Below are positions 24,881 through 35,539 of a stretch of DNA of 35,690 bases, in pieces. Source of the DNA: Kiritimatiellales bacterium (GTDB taxonomy: Bacteria; Verrucomicrobiota; Kiritimatiellia; Kiritimatiellales; Pontiellaceae); contig JAUVCG010000004.1 in assembly GCA_030595785.1 (NCBI GenBank), positions 1 to 35,690 of the forward strand, given 5' to 3'. The translations under genes were made by a program, and so were the position numbers. Under the pieces are notes generated by a model. The model saw only the letters and a program-made list of their open reading frames with translations. It searched no databases and had not been told where the DNA came from. Each line of letters starts with the position of its first letter. The stretch's first letter is position 1.

Positions 24881-25765
24881 ATGGAAGAAATGGACACTAA
24901 TCTGGATGCCGAGATACGCCTCTGGCAGGAAAAGCTTTTCAAGAGCTCCGTCCGCCGTGTCCGCAAACTAGCCAAAATCGAAAGCCTGGCGGGAAATACA
25001 AGCGGCCTCCAGTGTCTGGAGATAAGCTACGGCGACGGTATAATCAGCGCACATTTGCGCTCTCTGGGAGGGAGCTGGAAGACTGCGGTTTCCACCAGGA
25101 GTGTGGCCGATTCCGTTGGCTACGGCATTAACGAAAAAATCGTACTCATTGAAAACGGGAAGCTTCCCTTTGAGGAAAGCGCATTCGACATGGTCGTAAT
25201 CGTCGACGCCCTCAAAGGCATCGCGGCAGACCACGACTTTATCCGCGAATGCCACCGCGTACTGAAAAGTTCTGGATGGGTAGTCATCAGCGAAGAATTC
25301 CGCCGCCCTATCGGCGCCGTCGCCCTGCTCCAACGCCTGTTCGGTGTCTCACCTGTCGCGAGGGGCCAAAAACGCAACGGCTATACCAACCACGAACTTT
25401 ACAACATCCTCAAAGATGGATTCGACGTACCCGAAACCCTGCTCTACTCCAACGGCCTTCTCGAATCCGCCGCCGCCATCGGCGAAGCGATTCAAAAGCT
25501 TATTATCCCCGATCCCTACTGGATGATCCGCGAAAAGGCCGGACAGGAAGAACTCTACCGCTACCGACGGCTGCATACGCTTGCAAGTATTGCCCGTCCC
25601 CTGCTCTGGATGCTCTCCCTGCTGGACTTTCTGCCGGGACACAAGTTGCTCGTCAAAAGCCGGCGACGTCCGTGGCGTCCGCGCCTGCAGCCTAAGCTGG
25701 TTGACGGTCGCTCCATCGCCGAAGCCGCCATCAATACCAAAATCGGAACTGCCGCCCCATTTTAG
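24881..25765 (+). CDS. SAM-dependent methyltransferase-like protein (type 11-like)
   Basis: LQCLEISYGDGIISAHLRSLGG (motif I-like), KLPFEESAFDMVVIVDALKGIAADHDFIRECHRVLKSSGWVVISE. Confidence 0.7.
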   Translation: MEEMDTNLDAEIRLWQEKLFKSSVRRVRKLAKIESLAGNTSGLQCLEISYGDGIISAHLRSLGGSWKTAVSTRSVADSVGYGINEKIVLIENGKLPFEESAFDMVVIVDALKGIAADHDFIRECHRVLKSSGWVVISEEFRRPIGAVALLQRLFGVSPVARGQKRNGYTNHELYNILKDGFDVPETLLYSNGLLESAAAIGEAIQKLIIPDPYWMIREKAGQEELYRYRRLHTLASIARPLLWMLSLLDFLPGHKLLVKSRRRPWRPRLQPKLVDGRSIAEAAINTKIGTAAPF

Positions 25766-25851
25766 ACAGTTGCCACGGATGAACACGGTAAAACACAGAT
25801 GCAAAAATTTGAATCCGCATTCAACGGTGTTGATCCGAGGTTAAGAATTTT

Positions 25852-26541
25852 ATGATGAAAGTCAGCTACCGCGAACTCGAACAAGCGATCGGCTACCGGT
25901 TTAAGAAAAAGCCCGTACTGGAGCTCGCGCTCACACACCCCTCCTTCCGCTACGAGAACCCGGAAGCCAAAGACGACAACCAACGGCTCGAATACCTCGG
26001 CGATGCCGTGCTCAGCCTCATCTCCGCCGAATACCTTTTCAACAACAACCCCGATGCGCGCGAAGGCGACATGAGCCAGCTGCGCAGCCGCCTGACGGAA
26101 GACCGAAAACTCGCGCAGATCGGCGACTCTATCGGTATCGGCAAGTTCCTGCGCCTCGGTCGGGGTGAAGCGAAAAACGGCGGTGCTGAGCGCGCCTCCA
26201 ATCTAGCCGATGCCGTTGAAGCCATCATTGGAGCGGCATGGATCGACGGCGGAGCCCGTGCCGTGAATAAAATCTTCAAGAAGGTCTTTATTCCCGAGCT
26301 CGACGAATTGCAGGGCGCCGCGGTTAAAAGCAACCCCAAAGGCGATCTGCAGGAATATGCGCAAAGCCAAGGATTCGGCATTCCCGCCTACGAAACCATC
26401 GAAACAGCAGGCCCCGAGCACGACCGCGTTTTCACCGTTGAAGTTACTGCCTGCGGAAAGACATGGAAAGCCTCTGCGGGAAGCAAACGTGAAGCCGAAC
26501 GTCTCGCTGCCCTGCTGGCAATGGAAGAATTGGATCTTTAA
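25852..26541 (+). CDS. rnc: Ribonuclease III
   Basis: ALTHPSFRYEN..., DNQRLEYLGDAVLSLISAEYLF, SNLADAVEAIIGAAWIDGG, C-terminal dsRBD (NPKGDLQEYAQSQGFGIPAYETIETAGPEHDRVFTVEV...). Confidence 0.95.
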   Translation: MMKVSYRELEQAIGYRFKKKPVLELALTHPSFRYENPEAKDDNQRLEYLGDAVLSLISAEYLFNNNPDAREGDMSQLRSRLTEDRKLAQIGDSIGIGKFLRLGRGEAKNGGAERASNLADAVEAIIGAAWIDGGARAVNKIFKKVFIPELDELQGAAVKSNPKGDLQEYAQSQGFGIPAYETIETAGPEHDRVFTVEVTACGKTWKASAGSKREAERLAALLAMEELDL

Positions 26542-26832
26542 ATCAAAAACCATTTCCTCATGGATTTATCCCATACTCCTATTTTTTCGAAACCTATTGC
26601 TCAAAATACGGGGTAAGACCAAAATCAATAATCTGGGTATACCAGGCAGCAAGAAGTTTTAGATACACACTAACAGTTCGGGGTTTAATGCGAGAGCCCA
26701 TGCAACGCAGAAGCGCTGCACTGCCCGCCGTGAAAGAACGTACTTCGAAGCCACGCTGTTTCTTGACTCCAAGCATCTAAAGATGAACAATAAGATCATT
26801 ATTTATGTAGTCGTTTTAACCTGAGGTTATAG

Positions 26833-26979
26833 ATGAATCAGAAAACAGCGACGGACTATCGCAACAAGATTCTGGGAGCTGGAGGATCGAAAGATGCCTC
26901 CGATTTGGTTGAGGATTTCCTCGGCCGGCCGTACAGCTTCGAACCGTTTGCCAAGTGGCTGAACAGCGATGCGCAATAA
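26833..26979 (+). pseudogene. C-terminal fragment of an M3-family oligopeptidase (thimet oligopeptidase-like)
   Basis: 48-aa ORF MNQKTATDYRNKILGAGGSKDASDLVEDFLGRPYSFEPFAKWLNSDAQ matches the M3 C-terminus pattern (YR..IL..GGS.DA...l..FLGR.P...aFl); in-frame TAG directly upstream of the ATG. Confidence 0.7.
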
Positions 26980-26997
26980 CCGACACAAAGGATCCGA

Positions 26998-28614
26998 ATG
27001 ACTCTGAGCACCCACACCCTTTTCCTTTGCGCAGCAACGGTCCTGTTCGGATGTACCAAACGTGAAACGCCGGTTCAGATTGGAAACCGCGAACAGATTC
27101 TGCATCGCAATGCCGGATCGGAACCGCAGGATCTAGATCCTCAGACGACCACAGGAAGTGTCGAATCGTATATTCAGGACGCCTTGTTCGAAGGACTGGT
27201 GGCATGGGAACCGGACCATACCGACCCCGTACCAGGCGCTGCCGAACGTTGGGATATCTCCAAAGACGGCACGGTGTATACCTTCTATATCCGCCCCGAT
27301 GCCAAATGGTCGAACGGGGATCCGTTAACCGCACAGGATTTTGTATTTTCCTACCAGCGTCTGTTTTCCCCCGCCCTGTCCGGGCCGTATGCCTATATGC
27401 ACTATGTCATCAAAAATGCAGAGGCGTATACCAAGGGAGAAATCACCGATTTCACCCTGGTGGGCGTAAAGGCACTCGACGAGAAAACACTGGAGTTCAC
27501 GCTGCGGGCACCAACGCCCTATTTTCTTCGCCTGGTCCGCGACCGTTCTGCCTATCCGGTTCATCCGCCGACCATCCTGAAATTCGGCACGCTCGATGAG
27601 CGCAATACAAAATGGACGCACACGGGTAATCTTGTTAGCAACGGTCCCTTTATGCTTGAGTTCTGGCAAACCAACCGGAAGATTAAAACGGTTAAAAACC
27701 CGCACTATTGGGATGCCGAAACGGTCCGACTTAATGAGATCCATTTTTATCCCATTGAGGATATGGTTTCCGAAGAGCGGGCATTTCGAACCGGGCAACT
27801 GCACATCACGAAGGAAACCCCTCCTGACCGTATTAAGTTCTACCGGGAAAATCATCCGGATCTGATCCGGCTTGATGACTGGCTCGGCACCTACTTTTAT
27901 GAAATAAACACCACCAAGCCTCCGTTTGACGATATGCGGGTTCGCCAGGCACTGGCCATGTCGCTTGACCGTGACAAGATCGTTAAATATGTCTGCAAGG
28001 CTGGGGAAAGAGCAGCCTACTGCCTGACCCCTGGAGATATGGCAGGTTATACCTCAACGACAAAAATCGAGTATAATCCTGAAAAAGCCCGCAAGCTGCT
28101 GGCGGAAGCAGGATACCCAAACGGGGAAGGTTTCCCGAAAACGGAACTACTCTACAATACACATAAGGCCCATATGAGTATTGCGGAGGTTGTTCAGCAA
28201 CTATGGAAGGAAAGCCTCAACATCGACATACAGTTGCTGAATATGGAATGGAAAACGTACCTTGCCATGAAGCATGAGCACAAATATGACGTGGCACGAG
28301 CCAGCTGGATCGGCGACTACATCGACCCCTCCACCTTTCTTGAACTCTATATTACCGGAGGCGGGAATAACAATGCCGGCTGGTCCAATGAAAAATATGA
28401 TGCCTTACTGATGGCTGCAGGCAAAGAGATGGACCCTGCTAAACGGAACGCACTGTTCCAGCAGGCCGAAGAAATCCTGATCAATGAAGTGCCGATGATT
28501 CCGATCTACTATTACCGGAACAAAGCATTGGTTCACTCTGCCGTTAAAAACTGGCATCACAATCCGCTTGATCGCCACCCCTATAAATATGTCTACCTTG
28601 AAGCTGATGAATAG
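26998..28614 (+). CDS. Oligopeptide ABC transporter substrate-binding lipoprotein (OppA-like, copy 1)
   Basis: Lipobox VLFGC; SBP_bac_5 features (AERWDISKDGTVYTFYIRPDAKWSNGDPLTAQDFVFSYQR). Confidence 0.93.
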   Translation: MTLSTHTLFLCAATVLFGCTKRETPVQIGNREQILHRNAGSEPQDLDPQTTTGSVESYIQDALFEGLVAWEPDHTDPVPGAAERWDISKDGTVYTFYIRPDAKWSNGDPLTAQDFVFSYQRLFSPALSGPYAYMHYVIKNAEAYTKGEITDFTLVGVKALDEKTLEFTLRAPTPYFLRLVRDRSAYPVHPPTILKFGTLDERNTKWTHTGNLVSNGPFMLEFWQTNRKIKTVKNPHYWDAETVRLNEIHFYPIEDMVSEERAFRTGQLHITKETPPDRIKFYRENHPDLIRLDDWLGTYFYEINTTKPPFDDMRVRQALAMSLDRDKIVKYVCKAGERAAYCLTPGDMAGYTSTTKIEYNPEKARKLLAEAGYPNGEGFPKTELLYNTHKAHMSIAEVVQQLWKESLNIDIQLLNMEWKTYLAMKHEHKYDVARASWIGDYIDPSTFLELYITGGGNNNAGWSNEKYDALLMAAGKEMDPAKRNALFQQAEEILINEVPMIPIYYYRNKALVHSAVKNWHHNPLDRHPYKYVYLEADE

Positions 28615-30217
28615 ATTCTCCCTTCTATCCATCCTTCTGCTTCTGGCGGGTTGCGCGAAGCGCGAAACGCCGGTGGAAATCGGAAACCGTGAACAGATCC
28701 TTCACCTCGGCAATCTATCCGAACCGAAGGATCTTGATCCGCATATCATAACCGGCCTATCCGCATACAACGTCATTGCGGCGCTGCACGAAGGACTCGT
28801 TGCGGAAGCCCCGAATACCTCATCCCTAAGACCTGCGCCCGGTGTTGCTGAAAGCTGGAGCGTGTCCAAGGACCGAACGGTCTACACCTTCACACTCCGC
28901 CCTGACGCAAAATGGTCGAACGGTGATCCGGTGACGGCAAATGATTTTATTTTCTCTTACAAACGTATGCTTTCCCCGGCTCTGGGCAGTCCATATGCCT
29001 ACATGCTCTACATTCTGAAAAACGGAAGAGTCTACAATCATGGAGAGCTCGTGGATTTTTCCAGCGTGGGAGTGAAAGCAATAAATGTCCATACGTTGGA
29101 ACTGACACTTGAAACGCCTATTCCCTCCTTTCTATCCCGGCTTAATCATTGGTCATGGTTTCCCGTTCATCCCGCCACGATCCTAAAGCATGGATTGATC
29201 GATGAGATGGGTACGCCCTGGACCCGCCCCGAAAACCATGTCGGCAACGGCGCCTTCACCCTGGAATCCTGGCGTCAGAACCAGGCCATCGTCGTGGAAA
29301 AGAATCCACAATACTGGGATGCGGATAAAGTTAAACTGAACGAGATTCATTTCTATCCGATCGGTGATCATATGATTGAGGAACGATCTTTCCGCGCCGG
29401 TCAATTGCATGTCACGGGAACAGTTCCCGTTGAACGGGTTCAATACTACAAGACAAGAAACCCCGGCCTGCTGCATCTGGATCCCTATCTCCGCTCCTAC
29501 TACTATCTGCTCAATATAAACAAGCCGCCGCTGAACGATCTCCGTATCCGCAAGGCACTGGCAATGGCCATCGATCGCGAAGTGCTTGCCGATTTCGTTA
29601 CCAAATCCGGAGAAGAGCCGGCCTATACATTCACTCCTCCGCATATTGGAACCTATGCTCCTGAAAAACGCTTTTCCACCAACATAGAAACGGCACGGCA
29701 ATTGATGGTCGATGCGGGTTTCCCAAACGGGGAAGACTTCCCGAAGCTTACCTTGTTGTTCCATACCTCGGATCTGCACACCCGGATTGCGGAAGTCATC
29801 CAGCAAATGTGGAAGGATAATCTCGGCATCCGGATCGAACTCGAAAATGTAGAGTGGAAAGTCTATCAGGCGCGGCGGGAAAACCGCGACTACGATATCG
29901 CCCGCGCGGAGTGGGTGGCGGATTATATTGATCCCTCTTCATTCCTCGATGTATGGCTTACCGGCGGCGGGAACAACCATGCGGGATGGTCATCGCCCGC
30001 ATACGACCAGTTGATCCATGAGGCTTCGCTCACGGCAGACGAGACAAAACGCATGGAGCTTTTCAAACAGGCGGAAACGACACTTATCGATGACCAACCG
30101 ATCATTCCCCTGCTCTTCCTACCCAGCAAATCCCTGGTCCAGCCTTCAGTTAAAGGATGGAATCCCTCGATTTTAGATCACCATCCGTATAAATATATCT
30201 ATCTCGAAGCCCAATAA
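28607..30217 (+). CDS. Oligopeptide ABC transporter substrate-binding lipoprotein (OppA-like, copy 2)
   Basis: Lipobox LLAGC; strong paralogy to copy 1 (CxKRETPVxIGNREQILH...). Start 28607 overlaps the end of copy 1. Confidence 0.93.
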   Translation: MNRFSLLSILLLLAGCAKRETPVEIGNREQILHLGNLSEPKDLDPHIITGLSAYNVIAALHEGLVAEAPNTSSLRPAPGVAESWSVSKDRTVYTFTLRPDAKWSNGDPVTANDFIFSYKRMLSPALGSPYAYMLYILKNGRVYNHGELVDFSSVGVKAINVHTLELTLETPIPSFLSRLNHWSWFPVHPATILKHGLIDEMGTPWTRPENHVGNGAFTLESWRQNQAIVVEKNPQYWDADKVKLNEIHFYPIGDHMIEERSFRAGQLHVTGTVPVERVQYYKTRNPGLLHLDPYLRSYYYLLNINKPPLNDLRIRKALAMAIDREVLADFVTKSGEEPAYTFTPPHIGTYAPEKRFSTNIETARQLMVDAGFPNGEDFPKLTLLFHTSDLHTRIAEVIQQMWKDNLGIRIELENVEWKVYQARRENRDYDIARAEWVADYIDPSSFLDVWLTGGGNNHAGWSSPAYDQLIHEASLTADETKRMELFKQAETTLIDDQPIIPLLFLPSKSLVQPSVKGWNPSILDHHPYKYIYLEAQ

Positions 30218-30226
30218 CGTGAGTCT

Positions 30227-31147
30227 ATGCTTAAATTCATATTAAGACGATTGCTTGAACTGATTCCGGTTCTCTTGATTTCCATCACCATCGTATTCTT
30301 CATGGTGCGCCTTGCTCCCGGCGGACCGTTTACGGCTGAAAAGAGCTTCTCTGCCGAAGCCATTGCCCGGCTGAACGAGCACTACGGTCTCGACAAACCC
30401 ATCCTGGCACAATACGGCAACTATCTGCTGAACCTGCTTAAGGGTGATCTGGGGCCATCCTTCCAGTACCCCAGCCGGAGCGTAAACGACATCATCAAGG
30501 AAACCTTTCCTGTCTCGCTGGAGCTCGGTGCTCTGGCCATGCTGTTTGCGCTTTTCGTCGGCTTGCTCGCCGGCATTGTGGCATCTTTGAAACCCAACTC
30601 GATTCAGGACCACGTGCCCATGGGTCTTGCCATGACCGGCATCTGCATGCCGTCGTTTGTGCTGGGGCCACTGCTGATTCTGATCTTTGGCCTCTGGCTG
30701 GGCTGGTTCAATGCATCGGGATGGGAACTACCCAGCGATCGTGTGCTGCCCGTCATCACGCTGGGCGCAGCCTATGCTGCCTATATCTCCCGCCTCACCC
30801 GCGGAAGCATGTTGGAAGTCCTGCCCTCAGACTATATTCGCACGGCCCGTGCGAAGGGACTTTCTGAAGCCAACGTGATATACATGCACACCCTTAAAAA
30901 TGCCCTGCTTCCAGTAGTCTCCTATCTTGGCCCTGCAACGGCTGGCATCCTGACCGGTTCTTTTGTGGTGGAAACCATTTTTAACATACCCGGCATGGGT
31001 CGAATGTTCGTACTGGCGGCCTTCAACCGTGACTACACCCTGATTCTTGGATTGGTGGTCTTCTTTGCACTGCTCGTCGTCGTCTTCAACGCGGTCGTCG
31101 ACATTCTGCTTGGCCTGCTTAACCCCAAACTGAGAATGCATTCATGA
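30227..31147 (+). CDS. oppB: Oligopeptide ABC transporter permease
   Basis: MLKFILRRLLELIPVLLISITIVFFMVRLAPGGPF; TRGSMLEVLPSDYIRTARAKGLSE EAA-loop. Confidence 0.93.
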   Translation: MLKFILRRLLELIPVLLISITIVFFMVRLAPGGPFTAEKSFSAEAIARLNEHYGLDKPILAQYGNYLLNLLKGDLGPSFQYPSRSVNDIIKETFPVSLELGALAMLFALFVGLLAGIVASLKPNSIQDHVPMGLAMTGICMPSFVLGPLLILIFGLWLGWFNASGWELPSDRVLPVITLGAAYAAYISRLTRGSMLEVLPSDYIRTARAKGLSEANVIYMHTLKNALLPVVSYLGPATAGILTGSFVVETIFNIPGMGRMFVLAAFNRDYTLILGLVVFFALLVVVFNAVVDILLGLLNPKLRMHS

Positions 31148-32016
31148 GCGACAGCAAGCCTCAGAAAAGTTCTCTTTGGGCGGATTCGTGGAAACAGCTC
31201 CGCAAAAACCACGCCGCCATTGCCGGCCTGGTCATTCTGATTGCATTGATAACGGCTTCGGCCATTGCGCCCTGGCTCACACCCTATTCCTACGAAGAGC
31301 AGAATCTGGCCCTTGGTGCCAGCAAACCCTCGATTGAGCATTGGCTCGGCACCGATACCCTTGGGCGCGACCTGTTTACCCGACTGCTTTACGGCGGACG
31401 CACATCCTTCATGGTTGGCATTTGCGCCACCGTGGTTTCGCTGCTGATCGGCGTTCCCTACGGCGCAATATCCGGTTATACCGGCGGACGCGTTGACTCC
31501 GTCATGATGCGAATCGTGGATATTCTATACACGATGCCATTCACTATCCTCGTCATCATCCTGATGGTCGTGTTCGGGCGGAATATCCTTTTGATGTTCG
31601 GAGCGATCGGAGCCATTCAATGGCTTGTCATGGCCCGGATTATCCGCGGGCAGGTACTGGCGCTACGAAAACAGGCCTTTATCGAATCCGCGATCGCCAT
31701 CGGTGCCTCGAGACGAAGGATCATCTTCAAGCACATTATCCCCAATGTGCTGGGCATCATAATCGTCTACACCACATTAACGATCCCACACGTAATGCTG
31801 ATGGAAACCTTCCTGAGCTTCCTCGGCCTCGGCATCCAGCCGCCCATGAGTTCGTGGGGGCTGTTGATTAAAGACGGCGCTGCCGTAATGGAAACCTACC
31901 CTTGGTTGCTGATATCTCCGGCCATCGTTTTTTCTGTCACTCTGTTTTCCATGAATTTTCTCGGCGATGGCCTGCGCGATGCATTGGATCCCCGTTTTTC
32001 GAAAGAGAGGTCCTGA
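31144..32016 (+). CDS. oppC: Oligopeptide ABC transporter permease
   Basis: WLGTDTLGRDLFTRLLYGGRTSFMVG; QAFIESAIAIGASRRRIIFKHIIPN; ATGA overlap with oppB. Confidence 0.93.
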   Translation: MSDSKPQKSSLWADSWKQLRKNHAAIAGLVILIALITASAIAPWLTPYSYEEQNLALGASKPSIEHWLGTDTLGRDLFTRLLYGGRTSFMVGICATVVSLLIGVPYGAISGYTGGRVDSVMMRIVDILYTMPFTILVIILMVVFGRNILLMFGAIGAIQWLVMARIIRGQVLALRKQAFIESAIAIGASRRRIIFKHIIPNVLGIIIVYTTLTIPHVMLMETFLSFLGLGIQPPMSSWGLLIKDGAAVMETYPWLLISPAIVFSVTLFSMNFLGDGLRDALDPRFSKERS

Positions 32017-34016
32017 TGGGTTCGCCGCTGCTTGAAATTGAAAACCTGCAAACCTGGTTCCGTACGGATGCCGGGCCCGCGCGTGCCGTCGACGGGATTT
32101 CCCTGACGATAAACGAAGGTGAAACGTACGCACTCGTCGGAGAATCCGGATCCGGAAAATCGGTTACCGCGCTTTCGATCATGCAGTTGCTTCCCAAAGC
32201 CATTGGCTACATCGAGAACGGCAGCATCCGCTTCTGTGGCGAAGAGATCGTCAATAACAGCCCCGCGGAAATGCGCGAGCTGCGTGGCAACGATATTTCG
32301 ATGATCTTCCAGGAACCCATGACCGCTCTGAATCCTGTTTTCACGGTCGGGTATCAAATTTCCGAAGTGTTCAGGCTTCACCAAAACATGGGTAAGAAGC
32401 AGGCAAGTACACATTCCATTGAAATGCTCGATATGGTGGGCATTCCAGAAGCCGAAGCACGGTTCGAAAACTATCCCCACGAACTCTCCGGCGGCATGCA
32501 GCAGCGCGTAATGATTGCCATGGCGCTGGCCTGCAAACCCAAACTGCTGATTGCCGATGAACCAACCACCGCACTCGACGTCACCATCCAGTCTCAGATT
32601 CTAGTCCTGATGAAAGAGCTGCAGGAGAAGACCGGAACCGCCATTTTACTCATCACCCATGACATGGGTGTGGTGCGCGAAACAGCGGATCGAGTAGGTG
32701 TAATGTATGCGGGGAAGTTGGTGGAAGAGGCTCTGGTTGAGGAGCTGTTTAATCGCCCGGCCCATCCCTATACCGAACTGCTGATGAGGGCACTGCCTTC
32801 GCAAAGCAGTCGGAAAAACAAACTCGACACCATCGAGGGTCTTGTGCCCAAAGCCACATTGCAACTGGATGGCTGCCGCTTCGAAAACCGCTGTCCGGCT
32901 CGTATGGATTGCTGCCTTACCGGTGCACCACCCAGCATAGCCATTACGGAGAACCATGCCACGGCCTGCCATCTGTTTGCCAACACCAAGGAAAGGGGAG
33001 ATCTGCCGGTCACGCGGAAAACCGCCCTGCCCAGTCCGCTTGATACACATTCGATCCAACTCAAGACAACCGACCTGAAAATGCACTTCCCCCTGAAGAA
33101 AAGTTTCCTGGGAAAATCGCGGGGGCATGTAAAAGCGGTCGATGGCGTTTCCATCCATCTTTACAAAGGTGAAACTCTGGCACTGGTTGGTGAGTCCGGC
33201 TGTGGGAAGACTACCGTTGGAAAGAGTATTATCCAACTGCTGAAACCAACGGGTGGAAGCGTTGAGTTTAAATCCCTTAATTTAGCAGATGTGGATAAAT
33301 CCGCCTTGAAATCCATGCGACAGGATATCCAGTTTGTTTTCCAGGATCCCTTCTCAAGTCTCGATCCACGCCAGCCCATCGGCGAAATCATCATCGAAGG
33401 CATGGTCGTTCATAAAATCGGCAGATCGCGAAAAGAGCGGATTGAAAAAGCACAGAAGCTTTTACAGCGCGTCGGACTTAGTTCAGACATGGTCTATCGC
33501 TATCCTCACGAATTTTCCGGCGGCCAGCGGCAGCGTATCGTGCTGGCCCGGGCATTGAGTACCGACCCGGAAATACTGATCTGCGACGAAGCGACCAGTG
33601 CGTTGGATGTGTCTGTACAAGCCCAGATTCTCAATTTGCTTAAGGAACTTCAATCCGAGTTGAAGCTTTCCTATATTTTCATCACCCACGACCTGAGCGT
33701 TGTGCATTATCTCGCCGATCGGGTTGCCGTCATGTATCTCGGTCGGATTGTTGAGGAAGGCACCACCGAAGAAATCTTTGAAAGCCCCAAACATCCATAT
33801 ACTCAGGCTCTGCTATCAGCGGCTCCGCAAGTTTCTACAGAGGATCGGCTGGAAAAAATAATCCTTGAAGGTGATGTTCCCTCACCGATCAGCCCGCCTG
33901 AAGGCTGCCATTTTCATCCTCGATGCCCCAAAGCCACTCCTGAATGCTCAACGGCTTATCCTGAACAGGTTCCTTTCAGCGACACCCATTCCTGCAAGTG
34001 CATTCTGTACAAATAA
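32016..34016 (+). CDS. Fused OppD-OppF ABC transporter ATP-binding protein
   Basis: Two complete ABC domains: [35 protein letters not shown] and [35 protein letters not shown]. Start at 32016 (TGATG overlap with oppC) rather than 31902. Confidence 0.93.
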   Translation: MGSPLLEIENLQTWFRTDAGPARAVDGISLTINEGETYALVGESGSGKSVTALSIMQLLPKAIGYIENGSIRFCGEEIVNNSPAEMRELRGNDISMIFQEPMTALNPVFTVGYQISEVFRLHQNMGKKQASTHSIEMLDMVGIPEAEARFENYPHELSGGMQQRVMIAMALACKPKLLIADEPTTALDVTIQSQILVLMKELQEKTGTAILLITHDMGVVRETADRVGVMYAGKLVEEALVEELFNRPAHPYTELLMRALPSQSSRKNKLDTIEGLVPKATLQLDGCRFENRCPARMDCCLTGAPPSIAITENHATACHLFANTKERGDLPVTRKTALPSPLDTHSIQLKTTDLKMHFPLKKSFLGKSRGHVKAVDGVSIHLYKGETLALVGESGCGKTTVGKSIIQLLKPTGGSVEFKSLNLADVDKSALKSMRQDIQFVFQDPFSSLDPRQPIGEIIIEGMVVHKIGRSRKERIEKAQKLLQRVGLSSDMVYRYPHEFSGGQRQRIVLARALSTDPEILICDEATSALDVSVQAQILNLLKELQSELKLSYIFITHDLSVVHYLADRVAVMYLGRIVEEGTTEEIFESPKHPYTQALLSAAPQVSTEDRLEKIILEGDVPSPISPPEGCHFHPRCPKATPECSTAYPEQVPFSDTHSCKCILYK

Positions 34017-34047
34017 AGCCCTCCCTGCCATTAGCAGTGAGGGCTTT
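34015..34047. terminator. Bidirectional terminator between oppDF and secG
   Basis: AAAGCCCTC ... GAGGGCTTT between convergent genes. Confidence 0.8.
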
Positions 34048-34072
34048 GAACTTCCGGCTCGTATGAGAAAGT

Positions 34073-34453
34073 TTACATGCTGGCTGCAGGTTCTACAGGA
34101 ACTTCGGCGGCAGGCTGCTGTTCCGGAACAACCAGATCAACGGGATCAATGGGTTGGGTCTGCATAGCGGCAGGCTGTGCCGCCGGCGCGGGCGCCTGCT
34201 CCATCAGCGTCTTGTCCTTTTGTGCAAAAAGCACGCCCAGCAACAAGCTGTTGGCCATGAAGACAATTCCAAGAATAACCGTCGCCCGGCTCAGAACGTT
34301 TCCGGCACGCGCACCAAAGAGTGATTCGCCTGCCCCGGCGCCAAACGCCAGACCAAGACCTTCGCTTTTCGATTTCTGCAACAGAACAAGGCCGATGAGT
34401 AAAAGGCAGCTGAGCACCTCGACCACAATAAACAATGCTTTTAGAAAAATCAT
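34073..34453 (-). CDS. secG: Preprotein translocase subunit SecG
   Basis: LLLIGLVLLQKSKSEGLGLAFGAGAGESLFGARAGNVLSRATVILGIVFM typical SecG with Ala/Pro-rich tail. Confidence 0.93.
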   Translation of the reverse strand: MIFLKALFIVVEVLSCLLLIGLVLLQKSKSEGLGLAFGAGAGESLFGARAGNVLSRATVILGIVFMANSLLLGVLFAQKDKTLMEQAPAPAAQPAAMQTQPIDPVDLVVPEQQPAAEVPVEPAASM

Positions 34454-34488
34454 AATACGTTCCTTTATTAACTGATAACTGTCCTTAA

Positions 34489-35244
34489 CTACATACCCGC
34501 TTTAACAATGCCGGCAAACGATGTGGCGTCGAGTGCAGCTCCGCCGATCAGGCCTCCGTCGATATCGGGCTGCGCCAACAGCTCCGGCGCATTGCCCGGC
34601 TTCATGCTGCCGCCATACTGGATGCGCACGGCATCGGCGGCTTCCGCACCCACCATGTCCTTGACGATGCTGCGAATAAAGGCGTGTACTTCCTGCGCCT
34701 GTTCGGAGGTGGCGGTCTTGCCGGTTCCGATCGCCCAGACCGGTTCGTAGGCAATCACCAGTTCAGTGTAGGCCGAGACCGGAATATCCTTCAGGCCTTC
34801 GCGAACCTGTACTTCAACCACGGATTCGGTACTGCCGGCTTCACGGTCTTCGAGCTTTTCGCCTACGCACAAAATCGGGCGAAGGTTCTTATCGAGGGCT
34901 TTTTTCACCTTCTTGTTAATCCAAAAATCAGTTTCCTTGTAGTATTCGCGCCGCTCGCTGTGGCCGAGGATAACGTAGCGCACAAACAGTTCCTTCAGCA
35001 TCGTGTGGGAGATTTCGCCGGTGTAGGCACCTTCGTCCTCGGAGCTCATGTTTTGAGAGCCGACATTGATGAGGGTTTCAGAAATCACATCGCTAACTGC
35101 TTTGAGCGCTGTAAACGGAGGGCAGAGCACTACATCAACATCCTTGCAGTCGGCCAGTTCAAGCTTGATCGCGTTGGCCAGCTCAACCGCTTCCTCGACG
35201 GTCTTATTCATCTTCCAGTTTCCGGCAATAATATTCTTTCGCAT
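34489..35244 (-). CDS. tpiA: Triosephosphate isomerase
   Basis: MRKNIIAGNWKMNKT, VILGHSERREYY, VIAYEPVWAIGTGKTA, IQYGGSMKPGNAPELLAQPDIDGGLIGGAAL. Confidence 0.98.
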   Translation of the reverse strand: MRKNIIAGNWKMNKTVEEAVELANAIKLELADCKDVDVVLCPPFTALKAVSDVISETLINVGSQNMSSEDEGAYTGEISHTMLKELFVRYVILGHSERREYYKETDFWINKKVKKALDKNLRPILCVGEKLEDREAGSTESVVEVQVREGLKDIPVSAYTELVIAYEPVWAIGTGKTATSEQAQEVHAFIRSIVKDMVGAEAADAVRIQYGGSMKPGNAPELLAQPDIDGGLIGGAALDATSFAGIVKAGM

Positions 35245-35539
35245 AAAATCTCTCCATTCAGTGGATATGTCGTGGGTTTCAACCCATATTCATCGGGAAA
35301 AACAAGCAGGGAACTTAGCGGAACCCCTCCGATGAAGCAAAGTCCAAAAACGGAAAAAGGATGACCTCATCGCGCTGGTTTATCCACTCTTTGTCGTGCA
35401 AAGCAGAGGCTGCGTGCTAATCTGAAACTGTGGTAACACGAAAACACCCAATTGGGGTCAGCGCAGCGTCTTTAGAGAACAAGGCTGCCTTACAGGAATC
35501 CTTTAGAGGTTCTCTATAGGGAAATGATGGGAATATGAG

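Noticed and set aside
26594-26776. Minus-strand 60-aa ORF (MLGVKKQRGFEVRSFTAGSAALLRCMGS...)
   Set aside because: No family recognisable; likely chance ORF or repeat-derived sequence in the rnc-opp intergenic region.
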